Shown: one piece after another, positions 24,376-33,357 of the stretch | How positions within the stretch are numbered: the first letter of the stretch is position 1 | Layout of the letters: every line of letters starts with the position of its first letter | Assembly (NCBI GenBank): GCA_947564265.1 | Contig: CANOBK010000010.1 | Location: forward strand, 1-57,301 | Source: an uncultured Caryophanales bacterium | GTDB taxonomy: Bacteria; Bacillota_I; Bacilli_A; RF39; UBA660 | Direction: 5' to 3' | DNA length: 57,301 bases | Program-made: the position numbers and the translations under genes | The notes under the pieces: model-generated | Seen by the model: only the letters and a program-made list of their open reading frames with translations | Database searches by the model: none | What the model was told of the DNA's origin: nothing

Positions 24376-27300
24376 ATGAATCAAGATAAAATTTCCATTC
24401 TATTTGAACAGATTGGTTTAGAAGAACAAGAAAAAGAAAGATTAAAAGATTTGTCTTTGGTAAAAGTAAAAGTGAATGAGAAAAATGGTAGTTGGACTTT
24501 TGTTTTGGAGAGCAAAGATGTTTTAAGATTAGAAGAATATCAACTATTAGAAGAAAAGACAAAGAATGCCTTTCAAAATATTAAAGAAGTTCGTATTGAA
24601 ATTACACCAAAGCATAAGAGTTTTGATTTATTACAAGAATATTATGAATATGCCCTGGAAAAAGTAAGAGAATTATTGATTTATGCTCTTATCTTTAAGG
24701 ATTGTCTTCTTCTGATGGATGGGGGATATGTTATTGAATCAACGAATGTAGAGGAAGAAAAACAAGTAAAAGAAATTTTACCTAAACTAAATTATTTACT
24801 TGGATTATATGGATTTGATATTGAAATCGGTACTTATTTAAATTTAGAAAAAGAACATGAATTTAGGGAAGAAATTACAAATGAGATTAAACAAGCGTCT
24901 ACACAAGTAAAACCAGTAGAAATAGACCCTCCTAAAAAAGCTTCTTCTAGCTTTCCAAAAACAAAAGAGGGAAAGCCTCAATACCGAAGAGCACCAAAAG
25001 AGGATGATCCTAATGTCATTCTAGGTCGTAGTATCAAAGATACTCCGATTCGTATGCACTCTATTGTTGGGGAAACAGATAATATTACTGTTGAGGGATA
25101 TGTTTTTGGTGTTGATTATTTTGAATCTAGTAAGACTGATTTTAAAATAATCACTTTAAAAATTACGGATTATAGTGATAGTATTTATTGTAAAGTATTT
25201 GCGCGAGGAGACGAAGATTACCAACGATTAAAGAAAGCTTTAAAAGCAGGAAGTTGGTTTATAATTCGTGGGTATACGAAAAATGATACCTTCTCAAAAG
25301 AACTTGTATTAAATGCAAGAGATATTATGATTTTAGAAAAAGAAACAAAAAAAATAGAAGATTTAGCACCAGTAAAAAGAGTAGAACTCCATGCGCATAC
25401 AATGATGAGTCAAATGGATGGAATTACAAAATTAGATCTTGGAAAACATACCTGTGAACTAGTAGAACGTACGATTAAGATGGGATATAAGGGTGTTGCC
25501 ATTACGGATCATAATGGATGTCAGGGGTTTCCTATCTCCTTTGGAATTATCAAAGGACATAATAAATCAATTCGTAAGAAAATCAAAGAAAAGATAGAAT
25601 CCTTAGAAGCAGAAATCGAAACAGAAGAAGATGCCTCTAAGAAAGAAGCTTTAATGGCAGAATTAGAAAAGGCAAAAGAAGAGAAGAAGAATCCACCAAT
25701 TTTTAAGGGACTTTATGGAACAGAACTAACATTAGTAGAAGATATGGTTAATATTGTTGTTCGTCCAACAAATGATGATCTACTTCATAATACTTATGTG
25801 GTATTTGATACAGAAACTACTGGATTCAATGCTGGTGGAGCAGATCAAATGATTGAAATTGGTGCAGTAAAAATTAAGGATGGTCAAATCATTGATCGTT
25901 TTGATGAGTTAATTGACCCTAAAAGACATATTCCTGATAAAATTACAGAATTAACCTGTATTACAGATGATATGGTTCGTGGTAGAAAACTAGAAGAGGA
26001 AGTAACTAGAATGTTTTTAGAATGGGCAGGAGACCTTCCAATGGTTGCCCATAATGCAAAATTTGATATTTCATTTATTGAAATGGCAATGAAAAAGTAC
26101 AATTTGGGAGAGTTTAAAAACACGGTGATTGATACCTTAGAATTATCTCGTACTTTAGATCAAGGTTTTGCGAGACATTCTTTGTCTGCACTCGTAAAAC
26201 GATATGACGTTCCTTGGGAAGAAGATGCTCACCATAGAGCAGATTACGATGCAGAGGGAACAGCCTATGTATTTAGTAAAATGCTTAAGAAATTGGAAAT
26301 GCAGAAGTATGAAAAAATTAGTGATTTAGATAAGCTTATTTCTAAAGACGAAATTCATAAATTCGGTCGTACTTATCATTTTAATGCGATTGCATTAAAT
26401 CAAACGGGACTTAAAAATTTATTTACTATTATTTCTCTTGCTAATACGGTTTATTTATATAAGACTCCTAGAATTCTAAGAAGTAAATTAAATGAATTAA
26501 GAGAAGGACTTTTAATTGGTAGTGGGTGTTATGAGTCTGAAGTATTCAATGAGGCGAGAAGTAAAGATGGAGAAGAATTAACGAATGTCATTAATTTTTA
26601 TGATTATGTAGAAGTGCAACCACCAGAAGTATATGACCATCTATTACAATTAGGTGACTTTAAAGAGGAAGAGGAATTAAAAACTCATATTAAGAAGATA
26701 GTAAATTCAGTAAAGGAAGCAGGAAAAATTATCGTAGCAACAGGAGATGTTCATCATTTTGAAAGAGAAGATAAAATTTATCGTGAAATCATTGTCAACC
26801 AAAAAGTTCCTGGTGGAGGAAGACATCCACTTGCTAAAAGAGATATTACTTCGATTCCTTCTCAACATTTTAGAACGACAGAAGAAATGTTAGAAAATTT
26901 CTCTTTTTTAGGAGAAGAGCTTGCTTATGAAATTGTCGTAGAAAATACCAATAAAGTATTAGATATGGTAGAGGAAATTGAAGTCATTCCAGATACTGGT
27001 GGAACACCATTTTCTCCTCGTGTAAAAAGTGATGATGAACAAAGTTATTTAGATTGTCCAAGCGTAGTTACAGAACTTGTTTATACTAAAGCGGAGGCTT
27101 GGTATGGAAATCCTCTTCCGTATTCGATTGAAGAGAGACTGGGAACGGAGCTTTACGGAGATATTGTATTAAACTCTATTAAAAACGATTTATCTGATTT
27201 AGAAGGAGAAGCACTTCAAGTAGAATCTTTCAAGCGATTACATGAAGTCATTTTAAAGGGACGAGATAGTGTTTTTGAACAGGTGAGAAATTATTTAAAG

Positions 27301-29157
27301 AAAACAAGTGAAGAAGAACTGGATGATGATGCTCTAGAAAAGAAACTGAAAAGTTCTTTAGGTGGAGTAATTGGTGCAGGATTCGATCCCATTTATTTAA
27401 TTGCGCAAAGACTTGTAAAACACTCCAACGATGAAGGATATTTAGTAGGTTCTCGTGGATCGGTTGGTTCTAGCTTTGTGGCGACGATGATGGGTATTAC
27501 AGAAGTGAATCCATTACCTGCTCATTATCGTTGTAGTGAATGTAAGAGAAGTATTTTTGATGATGAAAAGGGTAATCCGCTAGGTGCTACTTACTCTTGC
27601 GGATTTGACTTACCAGATAAAGAATGTCCAAATTGCCATATTCCTATGATTAAGGATGGTCAAGATATGCCATTTGCGACTTTCTTAGGGTTTAATGCTG
27701 ATAAAGTACCAGATATCGATCTTAACTTCTCAGACTTAAATCAGGCAAGTACTCATGCCTATACAAAGGTACTATTTGGTAGTGATAATGTATTTCGTGC
27801 GGGGACAATTGGAACTGTTGCGGATAAAACAGCGTTTGGATTTGTAAAAGGGTATCTAGAAGAGAAAGGAATTTTAGATATGCGTACTGCAGAAGTGGAA
27901 CGTTTAGCGATGGGATGTACTGGAGTTAAGCGAACAACGGGACAACATCCAGGAGGAATTGTCGTTATTCCAGACTATATGGAGTGCTTTGACTTTACAC
28001 CTTATCAATTTCCAGCAGAAGATCCCACGTCTCCTTGGAGAACAACTCACTTTGATTATCACTCTATTGAAGAGTGCGTCTTAAAACTTGACATTTTAGG
28101 ACATTCTGATCCTACTCAGTTAAGATTGATTCAACTTCAATCTGGAACAGATATTATGAAAGTACCAATGGACGATAAAGAGACAATGAGTATCTTTACG
28201 TCAACAAAAGCCCTAGGAATTACGAGTGATGATATTATGTGTAAAACAGGAACACTTGGAATTCCGGAGTTTGGTACACCGTTTACTATTAAGCTCGTAG
28301 AGGATACCAAACCAACTACTTTTGGCGAATTAGTTAAGATTTCAGGATTATCTCATGGTACTGATGTGTGGAATGGAAATGCGAGTGATTTAATTGCACA
28401 AAATATTTGCCCATTTAAAGAAGTTATCGGATGTCGTGACGATATTATGGTCAACTTAATGAACTGGGGAATGAAGCCAATTCGAGCTTTCAAGATTATG
28501 GAATTTGTTCGTAAAGGTAAAGCAAGCAAAGATCCAGAAACTTGGAGTGGCATGGCAGAAGAGATGAGAGCGATTAATGCTCCTGAATGGTATATTGAAT
28601 CGTGTAGAAAAATCAAATACATGTTCCCAAAGGCTCATGCAGCAGCTTATGTAATTAGTGCTTTTCGTATCGCTTGGTATAAGGTTCATATGCCAGTTTA
28701 CTTTTATGCTTCTTGGTATTCTTCTAAAGCAACTGATGTCGATGTTGAAGCGATGATTGCAGGATATACTCCGATTAAAAATCGTATTATTGATATTCAA
28801 AATAAAGGATATGAAGCAACTAACAAAGAAAATGGTCAGCTTGAAAGTTTAAAGATTGCATTAGAGGCAACAGCACGCGGAATGAAGTTTTTAAATGTCG
28901 ACTTATATAAAAGTGATGCTACCGTTTGGAAGGCAGTTAGCGATACCGAAATTTATCCACCATTCAACTCGATTGATGGTCTTGGAGATACTGTTGCTCA
29001 GAATATAGTTGCAGAGCGCGCTAATAAGGAATTTATAAGTATAGAAGATTTACAAAAACGAGCAAAAATATCTCAGACATTAATCGATAAAATGAGACTA
29101 ATGGGAATTCTTAAAGATTTACCAGAATCTAGTCAAATGACATTATTTGAAATTTAA
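24376..29157 (+). CDS. polC: DNA polymerase III PolC-type, with 3'-5' exonuclease
   Basis: This 1,593-residue replicative polymerase of Firmicutes is longer than the usual 1,430-1,470. The order is N-terminal domain, OB fold (about 230-325), PHP part 1 (VELHAHTMMSQMDG, ITDHNGCQGFP, histidines intact), exonuclease (VFDTETTGF, Asp478/Glu480; HNAKFDISF; HRADYDAEG), PHP part 2, zinc-finger cysteines at about 1053, 1056, 1075, 1084 and 1087, then the palm motif PDIDLNFSD (Asp1113, Asp1115). A Lys/Glu-rich insertion that should be coiled coil sits at about 396-438 inside the PHP domain and explains part of the extra length. GGGGGAAG precedes ATG 24376. It ends in QMTLFEI, a likely clamp-binding peptide. 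Confidence 0.96.
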   Translation: MNQDKISILFEQIGLEEQEKERLKDLSLVKVKVNEKNGSWTFVLESKDVLRLEEYQLLEEKTKNAFQNIKEVRIEITPKHKSFDLLQEYYEYALEKVRELLIYALIFKDCLLLMDGGYVIESTNVEEEKQVKEILPKLNYLLGLYGFDIEIGTYLNLEKEHEFREEITNEIKQASTQVKPVEIDPPKKASSSFPKTKEGKPQYRRAPKEDDPNVILGRSIKDTPIRMHSIVGETDNITVEGYVFGVDYFESSKTDFKIITLKITDYSDSIYCKVFARGDEDYQRLKKALKAGSWFIIRGYTKNDTFSKELVLNARDIMILEKETKKIEDLAPVKRVELHAHTMMSQMDGITKLDLGKHTCELVERTIKMGYKGVAITDHNGCQGFPISFGIIKGHNKSIRKKIKEKIESLEAEIETEEDASKKEALMAELEKAKEEKKNPPIFKGLYGTELTLVEDMVNIVVRPTNDDLLHNTYVVFDTETTGFNAGGADQMIEIGAVKIKDGQIIDRFDELIDPKRHIPDKITELTCITDDMVRGRKLEEEVTRMFLEWAGDLPMVAHNAKFDISFIEMAMKKYNLGEFKNTVIDTLELSRTLDQGFARHSLSALVKRYDVPWEEDAHHRADYDAEGTAYVFSKMLKKLEMQKYEKISDLDKLISKDEIHKFGRTYHFNAIALNQTGLKNLFTIISLANTVYLYKTPRILRSKLNELREGLLIGSGCYESEVFNEARSKDGEELTNVINFYDYVEVQPPEVYDHLLQLGDFKEEEELKTHIKKIVNSVKEAGKIIVATGDVHHFEREDKIYREIIVNQKVPGGGRHPLAKRDITSIPSQHFRTTEEMLENFSFLGEELAYEIVVENTNKVLDMVEEIEVIPDTGGTPFSPRVKSDDEQSYLDCPSVVTELVYTKAEAWYGNPLPYSIEERLGTELYGDIVLNSIKNDLSDLEGEALQVESFKRLHEVILKGRDSVFEQVRNYLKKTSEEELDDDALEKKLKSSLGGVIGAGFDPIYLIAQRLVKHSNDEGYLVGSRGSVGSSFVATMMGITEVNPLPAHYRCSECKRSIFDDEKGNPLGATYSCGFDLPDKECPNCHIPMIKDGQDMPFATFLGFNADKVPDIDLNFSDLNQASTHAYTKVLFGSDNVFRAGTIGTVADKTAFGFVKGYLEEKGILDMRTAEVERLAMGCTGVKRTTGQHPGGIVVIPDYMECFDFTPYQFPAEDPTSPWRTTHFDYHSIEECVLKLDILGHSDPTQLRLIQLQSGTDIMKVPMDDKETMSIFTSTKALGITSDDIMCKTGTLGIPEFGTPFTIKLVEDTKPTTFGELVKISGLSHGTDVWNGNASDLIAQNICPFKEVIGCRDDIMVNLMNWGMKPIRAFKIMEFVRKGKASKDPETWSGMAEEMRAINAPEWYIESCRKIKYMFPKAHAAAYVISAFRIAWYKVHMPVYFYASWYSSKATDVDVEAMIAGYTPIKNRIIDIQNKGYEATNKENGQLESLKIALEATARGMKFLNVDLYKSDATVWKAVSDTEIYPPFNSIDGLGDTVAQNIVAERANKEFISIEDLQKRAKISQTLIDKMRLMGILKDLPESSQMTLFEI

Positions 29158-29166
29158 TGAGAGGTC

Positions 29167-29194
29167 TTGCAAATTCTAAAAAAGATGTTATAAT
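29167..29194 (+). promoter_or_regulatory. Promoter TTGCAA-16-TATAAT with TG extension
   Basis: TTGCAA (29167-29172), 16 bp, then TATAAT (29189-29194) preceded by TG-T. It drives the gene at 29234. Confidence 0.75.
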
Positions 29195-29233
29195 AAGCAA
29201 CAAAATTAAATTTTAGATAAGAAGTGTGGAACG

Positions 29234-30256
29234 ATGGAAAAGAAAAATTATTCGAATACAACTATGAGAAAGATGTATGATGTTGATTATTCTAACTCTG
29301 TGTTGGGAGATTATAATCAATCTTTATCAGGATTTTACGAACAGAATTTTTTTGAAGAGGCTGGGATAAAAAAAATGACAGCGTCGGAAGAGAAAGAATA
29401 TTTAGAAAAGTTAATTCAAAGTTATGAAGTGAAAGACGAAACAGGAGTGACTCTTCGAACTGTTCTTGCAATTTTGACGGAATATAATAGGGAAAGAGGA
29501 GAAGTAGAAGCGGATGATTATTTAACACAGATTGCTAATGTTAGTATCAATGTGGATGCATTTCATGTTTTTGCTTCTTCTATGACTTCTTTTGTACTTA
29601 AAAGGGTAAGTCTGAATGATATTGAAAATCAACTTGGACAAGAAATTCATTTTGATTTTACAAAGAAGTTTTTAGGGATTTCTAGTTCTTCGTTAACTGC
29701 TACGTATTACGGAGATGATTTAGGAGTTTACCCAATTAGTTTACAAGATGATTTCCATGGGACTACGATGGTAACAAGAGAACAGAATAAGACGTTTTAT
29801 ATTTTAAAACAGTTTTATGAAAATAATGAATCTATTTTTCGTAAGTTATTAAGTCAGAGTAAAAAGCAAAGAATTTTTCAAGATGCCATTCAAGCAATTA
29901 AAAAGGAAGATGAACGGGTTCTACCATTTTCCACTGTCCTTGGTCTAGAAGAACAAGAAGATATAGAGTATAAATGTTATTTTGATATTTTAAAAAGTCA
30001 AGTCTCTATTAAATATGCTCCAAAAATGAAAAACAAAAGTTCCTATTATGGAGTAAAGGGTGCGCAAGACTCTATTCTAAACAGTGATTATTTATTTGGT
30101 GGATGGACTGATTTCAAAGATCTTATTTTGGAAACTTTTGAAGTAGATTATCAAAAACTAGCACAACCATTATCTCAAATTGTAGAATGGTATTTAGAAC
30201 ATCCAACTCCTATGATAGAATCTATTTTTCATCAAGAGAAAATAAAAAAGAAATAA
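29234..30256 (+). CDS. Hypothetical protein
   Basis: This is a 340-residue soluble protein that I do not recognise. It starts MEKKNYSNTTMRKMYDVDYS and is acidic, with no signal peptide or membrane segment. Recognisable stretches such as YYGDDLGVYPISLQDDF and KSSYYGVKGAQDSILNSDY do not match a catalytic family known to me. It has its own consensus promoter and terminator and is therefore a single-gene unit. The intergenic 5' leader is short. Function unknown. Confidence 0.65.
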   Translation: MEKKNYSNTTMRKMYDVDYSNSVLGDYNQSLSGFYEQNFFEEAGIKKMTASEEKEYLEKLIQSYEVKDETGVTLRTVLAILTEYNRERGEVEADDYLTQIANVSINVDAFHVFASSMTSFVLKRVSLNDIENQLGQEIHFDFTKKFLGISSSSLTATYYGDDLGVYPISLQDDFHGTTMVTREQNKTFYILKQFYENNESIFRKLLSQSKKQRIFQDAIQAIKKEDERVLPFSTVLGLEEQEDIEYKCYFDILKSQVSIKYAPKMKNKSSYYGVKGAQDSILNSDYLFGGWTDFKDLILETFEVDYQKLAQPLSQIVEWYLEHPTPMIESIFHQEKIKKK

Positions 30257-30280
30257 AAAGACGACATAATCGTCTTTTTT
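30255..30280 (+). terminator. Rho-independent terminator
   Basis: An AAAAAGACGA arm pairs with TCGTCTTTTT around a CATAA loop. The stem begins at the stop codon. Confidence 0.85.
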
Positions 30281-30374
30281 CCTTCGTCAAAAAAATTAGG
30301 TGTTTATAATATGTCAAGTAAAACTATCCTTTTACTTAAAACTTTTGCATTTTTTTAAATATTTGCATAAAAAT

Positions 30375-30402
30375 TTGACTTATTTAAAAAATATATGATA
30401 GT
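30375..30402 (+). promoter_or_regulatory. Weak promoter candidate
   Basis: TTGACT (30375-30380) and GATAGT (30397-30402) are 16 bp apart. The preceding 90 bp are very AT-rich, with two TTTGCAT copies, and could act as an UP element. Nothing else is seen in this 164-bp gap. Confidence 0.4.
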
Positions 30403-30420
30403 TTGAATTAGGTGATTAGA

Positions 30421-30957
30421 ATGGATAGTAAGTTAATTGAAACACAAGAAAAATTTAAACGAGGTATTTATAAAAAATTAGATTTATTGACAGAGGAAGA
30501 AAAACAATTAGAATCCTTCATCATTGAATTAAGTCAAGAAGAAGAACTTTGGAAGGAATGCATGAAATATATGGATACTTCTTCTAAAAGAGAATTTCGA
30601 AGATTTCGTAAAGAACATTCTACCTTACCAGAAGGTCTTTCCTATTTTCATCATCATTTTTTAGAGGGAAATATGTTATTTACCTATGCGCTTAACAATT
30701 GTAGTTGGAGGTGGGCAATCAGCTATTTAAGAAAAAAGAAAATTCCTTTTGAAATTCCTGTTAGAGCAGAAGATAAATTTCTATCATTTCTTAGTTTTCT
30801 ATCAGAAAAGGATAGTAATAATCAATATCGAGTTCAAACTTATACAGCAGAATACTATCTTTTTGTTTTAGAATTATCAGGAAAGATTGAAAGGAGGAAT
30901 CATGTTGTTTATTTAACAGAAGAAGCATATCAAGAGGGGAGAACCTTTTTTAAATAG
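30421..30957 (+). CDS. Hypothetical helical protein
   Basis: This is a 178-residue unrecognised protein. ATG 30421 is chosen with AGGTGAT just upstream; an in-frame GTG at 30412 lies within that ribosome binding site. It is highly charged, with a Glu/Lys-rich N-terminus, RREFRRFRKEH-like basic segments, and an aromatic HHHFLEGNMLFTYALNNCSWRW stretch. The C-terminal 50 residues (TAEYYLFVLELSGKIERR) could form a small winged-helix-like unit, but this is a guess. Function unknown. Confidence 0.6.
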   Translation: MDSKLIETQEKFKRGIYKKLDLLTEEEKQLESFIIELSQEEELWKECMKYMDTSSKREFRRFRKEHSTLPEGLSYFHHHFLEGNMLFTYALNNCSWRWAISYLRKKKIPFEIPVRAEDKFLSFLSFLSEKDSNNQYRVQTYTAEYYLFVLELSGKIERRNHVVYLTEEAYQEGRTFFK

Positions 30958-30987
30958 ATCATTTGACAGTTAAAAGGGACAAATGCG

Positions 30988-31017
30988 TTGTCTCATTAAA
31001 AGGACAAGTGTTATAAT
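30988..31017 (+). promoter_or_regulatory. Promoter TTGTCT-18-TATAAT with TG extension
   Basis: TTGTCT (30988-30993), 18 bp, then TATAAT (31012-31017) with TG-T before it. It drives the hydrolase-MurF-ddl operon. Confidence 0.7.
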
Positions 31018-31032
31018 GAATATGGTGATCTT

Positions 31033-31749
31033 ATGACAGCAAACATAAAAGATTTAAACATAAATTATATCCAATATGGAGAAGGGAAAGATGTAGTCCT
31101 CCTTCATGGCTGGGGGCAAAATATAGCAATGATGCAACCATTAGGAAATGAACTTCAAAATTGTCGAATTACTATTTTAGATTTTCCAGGATTTGGAGAA
31201 TCAGAAGAGCCAAAAGAAGTGTGGACAGTCGAGACTTATAGTGATTTCTTAGAAATATTCTTTCAGGAATTAAAGATTAAAAAACCAATTATAATTGGTC
31301 ATTCTTTTGGAGGAAGGGTCGCAATCCATTATGCTTCCAGCCATCCAATCGAAAAACTAATCCTTTTTGGTAGTCCATGCATTCGAAAAGAAAGAAAGTC
31401 TATGAAAGAATCAATTCTAAAATCAGCAAAGAAGTTACCAGGAATTGGTAGGTTTCAAGAATTTGCCAAAAGGCATATTGGTTCTACAGATTATAAACAG
31501 TCATCTCCTATGATGAGAGATATTTTAGTAAAAGTAGTTAATCAAGATTTGTCAAATCAGGCAAAAAGAATTCAATGTCCCACTTTACTAATTTGGGGAA
31601 CGTTAGACGAGGCTGCTCCTATTGAGGATGCTAGAAAACTAGAATCAATTCTTCAAGATGGTGCATTGATTGAACTACCAGGATGCACTCACTATGCCTA
31701 TTTAGAGGCACTTCCAAGAGTTGTCTCTATTCTTGAAAAATTTATATAA
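31033..31749 (+). CDS. Alpha/beta hydrolase
   Basis: This 238-residue cytoplasmic serine hydrolase has a complete triad: the nucleophile in IGHSFGGRVA, Asp in LLIWGTLDEAAP and His in LPGCTHYAYLE. The oxyanion segment VVLLHGWGQN is present near residue 22-31. It resembles the BioH/MhpC-like branch, but the substrate is unknown. It is the first gene of an operon with a MurF-type ligase (11 bases apart) and ddl, a recurrent arrangement that hints at a link with cell-wall precursor metabolism. Confidence 0.85.
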   Translation: MTANIKDLNINYIQYGEGKDVVLLHGWGQNIAMMQPLGNELQNCRITILDFPGFGESEEPKEVWTVETYSDFLEIFFQELKIKKPIIIGHSFGGRVAIHYASSHPIEKLILFGSPCIRKERKSMKESILKSAKKLPGIGRFQEFAKRHIGSTDYKQSSPMMRDILVKVVNQDLSNQAKRIQCPTLLIWGTLDEAAPIEDARKLESILQDGALIELPGCTHYAYLEALPRVVSILEKFI

Positions 31750-31760
31750 GGGAGAATCTA

Positions 31761-33347
31761 ATGAATATTATAGCTATTTCTTTTCTAATTCTTTTACTAT
31801 TTAATGTAATTAAAGGGGAGTTTGTCTTAGAAAAATTTCAACAAAATTTATATAATGAAGATTACAAATATTTGAATTGGACATTTAATAATAAGAGAAT
31901 TGTTTTTTTATCTTTAGATTTGATTGCGTTACTATGTTTATTATTGGCTTATTTATTAAATACTAATATTTCAATCCCAATGATTTTAATTTCTTGGTTT
32001 TTTTATTTTTTAGAATCATGTAGAATTTTAAGTTTAAAAAAAATAGAAATTTCAAAAGGAAAACTAATTTTATCTAAACGAATTAAGAGGATTATTATCA
32101 CATTATCACTTTTTTATCTTTTTCCTCTAGTTTTATACTTAACTAATTATGAATCTGGGTATTTTGCTTTAATGATTGAAGGTGTATTTTCTTACTTACT
32201 ATATTATCTTGTTTGGCTTGTAAAAATTTTAAATAAACCACTAGAAAAACTAATTGATCATTACAACTTTGAAAAGGCAAAAGAAAAACGGAATCGTATG
32301 GGAAAATTAGAAGTAATAGGAATTACTGGTACTTATGGAAAATCAAGTACAAGACAAATTGTAAATACTATTTTAAGTGAAAGTGCTCCCTGTCAAGCAA
32401 CTCCCAAAAACCTAAATACGATTCATGGTTTAATTACAACAATCAATAATTATTTAGATGAAAGAGAAAAATTCTTTGTTGTAGAAATGGGCTCTTATAA
32501 AAGTGGTGAGGTGAGTGCTATCTGTGAGCTTGCAAAGCCTAAGTATGCCATTCTGACGAATATTGAAGCAATTAATCTAGAATCGTTTGGAACAATGGAA
32601 CATTCAATTGCTGCGAAGTTCGAGTTGATAGAATCTTTGGATCAAGATGGTGTTGCCATTTTAAATCAAGATGATCATCGTCAAGTTGAATATGAGATTC
32701 AAAGTAACTGTAAAAAAATCTGGATTTCGATTGATCATGAGGCGGATTATTGGGCTACAGATATTAACTATACCAAAGAGGGAACTCAATTTGTATTTCA
32801 TGATCGAAAAACTGATTTAACTTATACTGTTGAAACAAAAGTTTTAGGAAAGCATAATGTTTATCATATTTTATCTGCCATTGCTCTTGCAAAAGAGGTG
32901 GGAATAGAAGATGAGAAGATAAAAAGAGCAATTCTTAAGCTACGACCTTTGGAAAATCATTTAGAACTTAGAAATTATGGTTATATGCATCAAATTAATA
33001 ATACGCATCGTTCCAATCCACAAGGAGCTAAAAATGCATTAGAAGTTCTTGATTTGATGCCTGGTGAAAAAGTGGTTGTGACTACTGGAATGCAAACATT
33101 TGGAGAAAAATGCAATGAAATTAATCATATTTTTGGTAGTCAAGTGGCAAAAGTTGCAAATTATGTTATACTAATAGGTGAAAAAAGTACAAAGTCCGTA
33201 TTCAGGGGATTAATGGAAAGTGGCTTTGACAAAAAGAAAGTATATATTGTAAATCGTGTACATGATGCATATACTTTATTGCAAGAAATAAAAACAAAAA
33301 AAGAAATCTATGCACTTTTTGAAAGTGATGGGGATTTAAAAGATTAG
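31761..33347 (+). CDS. Membrane-anchored MurF-type Mur ligase
   Basis: This 528-residue protein has four or five hydrophobic segments in its first 160 residues, then a Mur ligase. GITGTYGKSSTR is the P-loop, EMGSYKSGEVSAIC and TNIEAINLESFGTME are central-domain motifs, and GKHNVYHILSAIALA and PLENHLELR lead to the C-terminal domain. By family knowledge it should add D-Ala-D-Ala to the UDP-MurNAc-peptide, consistent with ddl ten bases downstream. In place of the usual DDxxNxNP motif it has INNTHRSNPQGAKNAL, and the C-terminus ends early (LFESDGDLKD). The membrane domain is a known variant in Firmicutes. The active-site changes make substrate assignment less certain. Confidence 0.8.
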   Translation: MNIIAISFLILLLFNVIKGEFVLEKFQQNLYNEDYKYLNWTFNNKRIVFLSLDLIALLCLLLAYLLNTNISIPMILISWFFYFLESCRILSLKKIEISKGKLILSKRIKRIIITLSLFYLFPLVLYLTNYESGYFALMIEGVFSYLLYYLVWLVKILNKPLEKLIDHYNFEKAKEKRNRMGKLEVIGITGTYGKSSTRQIVNTILSESAPCQATPKNLNTIHGLITTINNYLDEREKFFVVEMGSYKSGEVSAICELAKPKYAILTNIEAINLESFGTMEHSIAAKFELIESLDQDGVAILNQDDHRQVEYEIQSNCKKIWISIDHEADYWATDINYTKEGTQFVFHDRKTDLTYTVETKVLGKHNVYHILSAIALAKEVGIEDEKIKRAILKLRPLENHLELRNYGYMHQINNTHRSNPQGAKNALEVLDLMPGEKVVVTTGMQTFGEKCNEINHIFGSQVAKVANYVILIGEKSTKSVFRGLMESGFDKKKVYIVNRVHDAYTLLQEIKTKKEIYALFESDGDLKD

Positions 33348-33357
33348 GAGTGAGAAT

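Noticed and set aside
30308-30360. A 15-codon frame after TTTATAAT near 30307
   Set aside because: There is no ribosome binding site and the region is AT-rich spacer; the next gene has its own start and promoter candidate.
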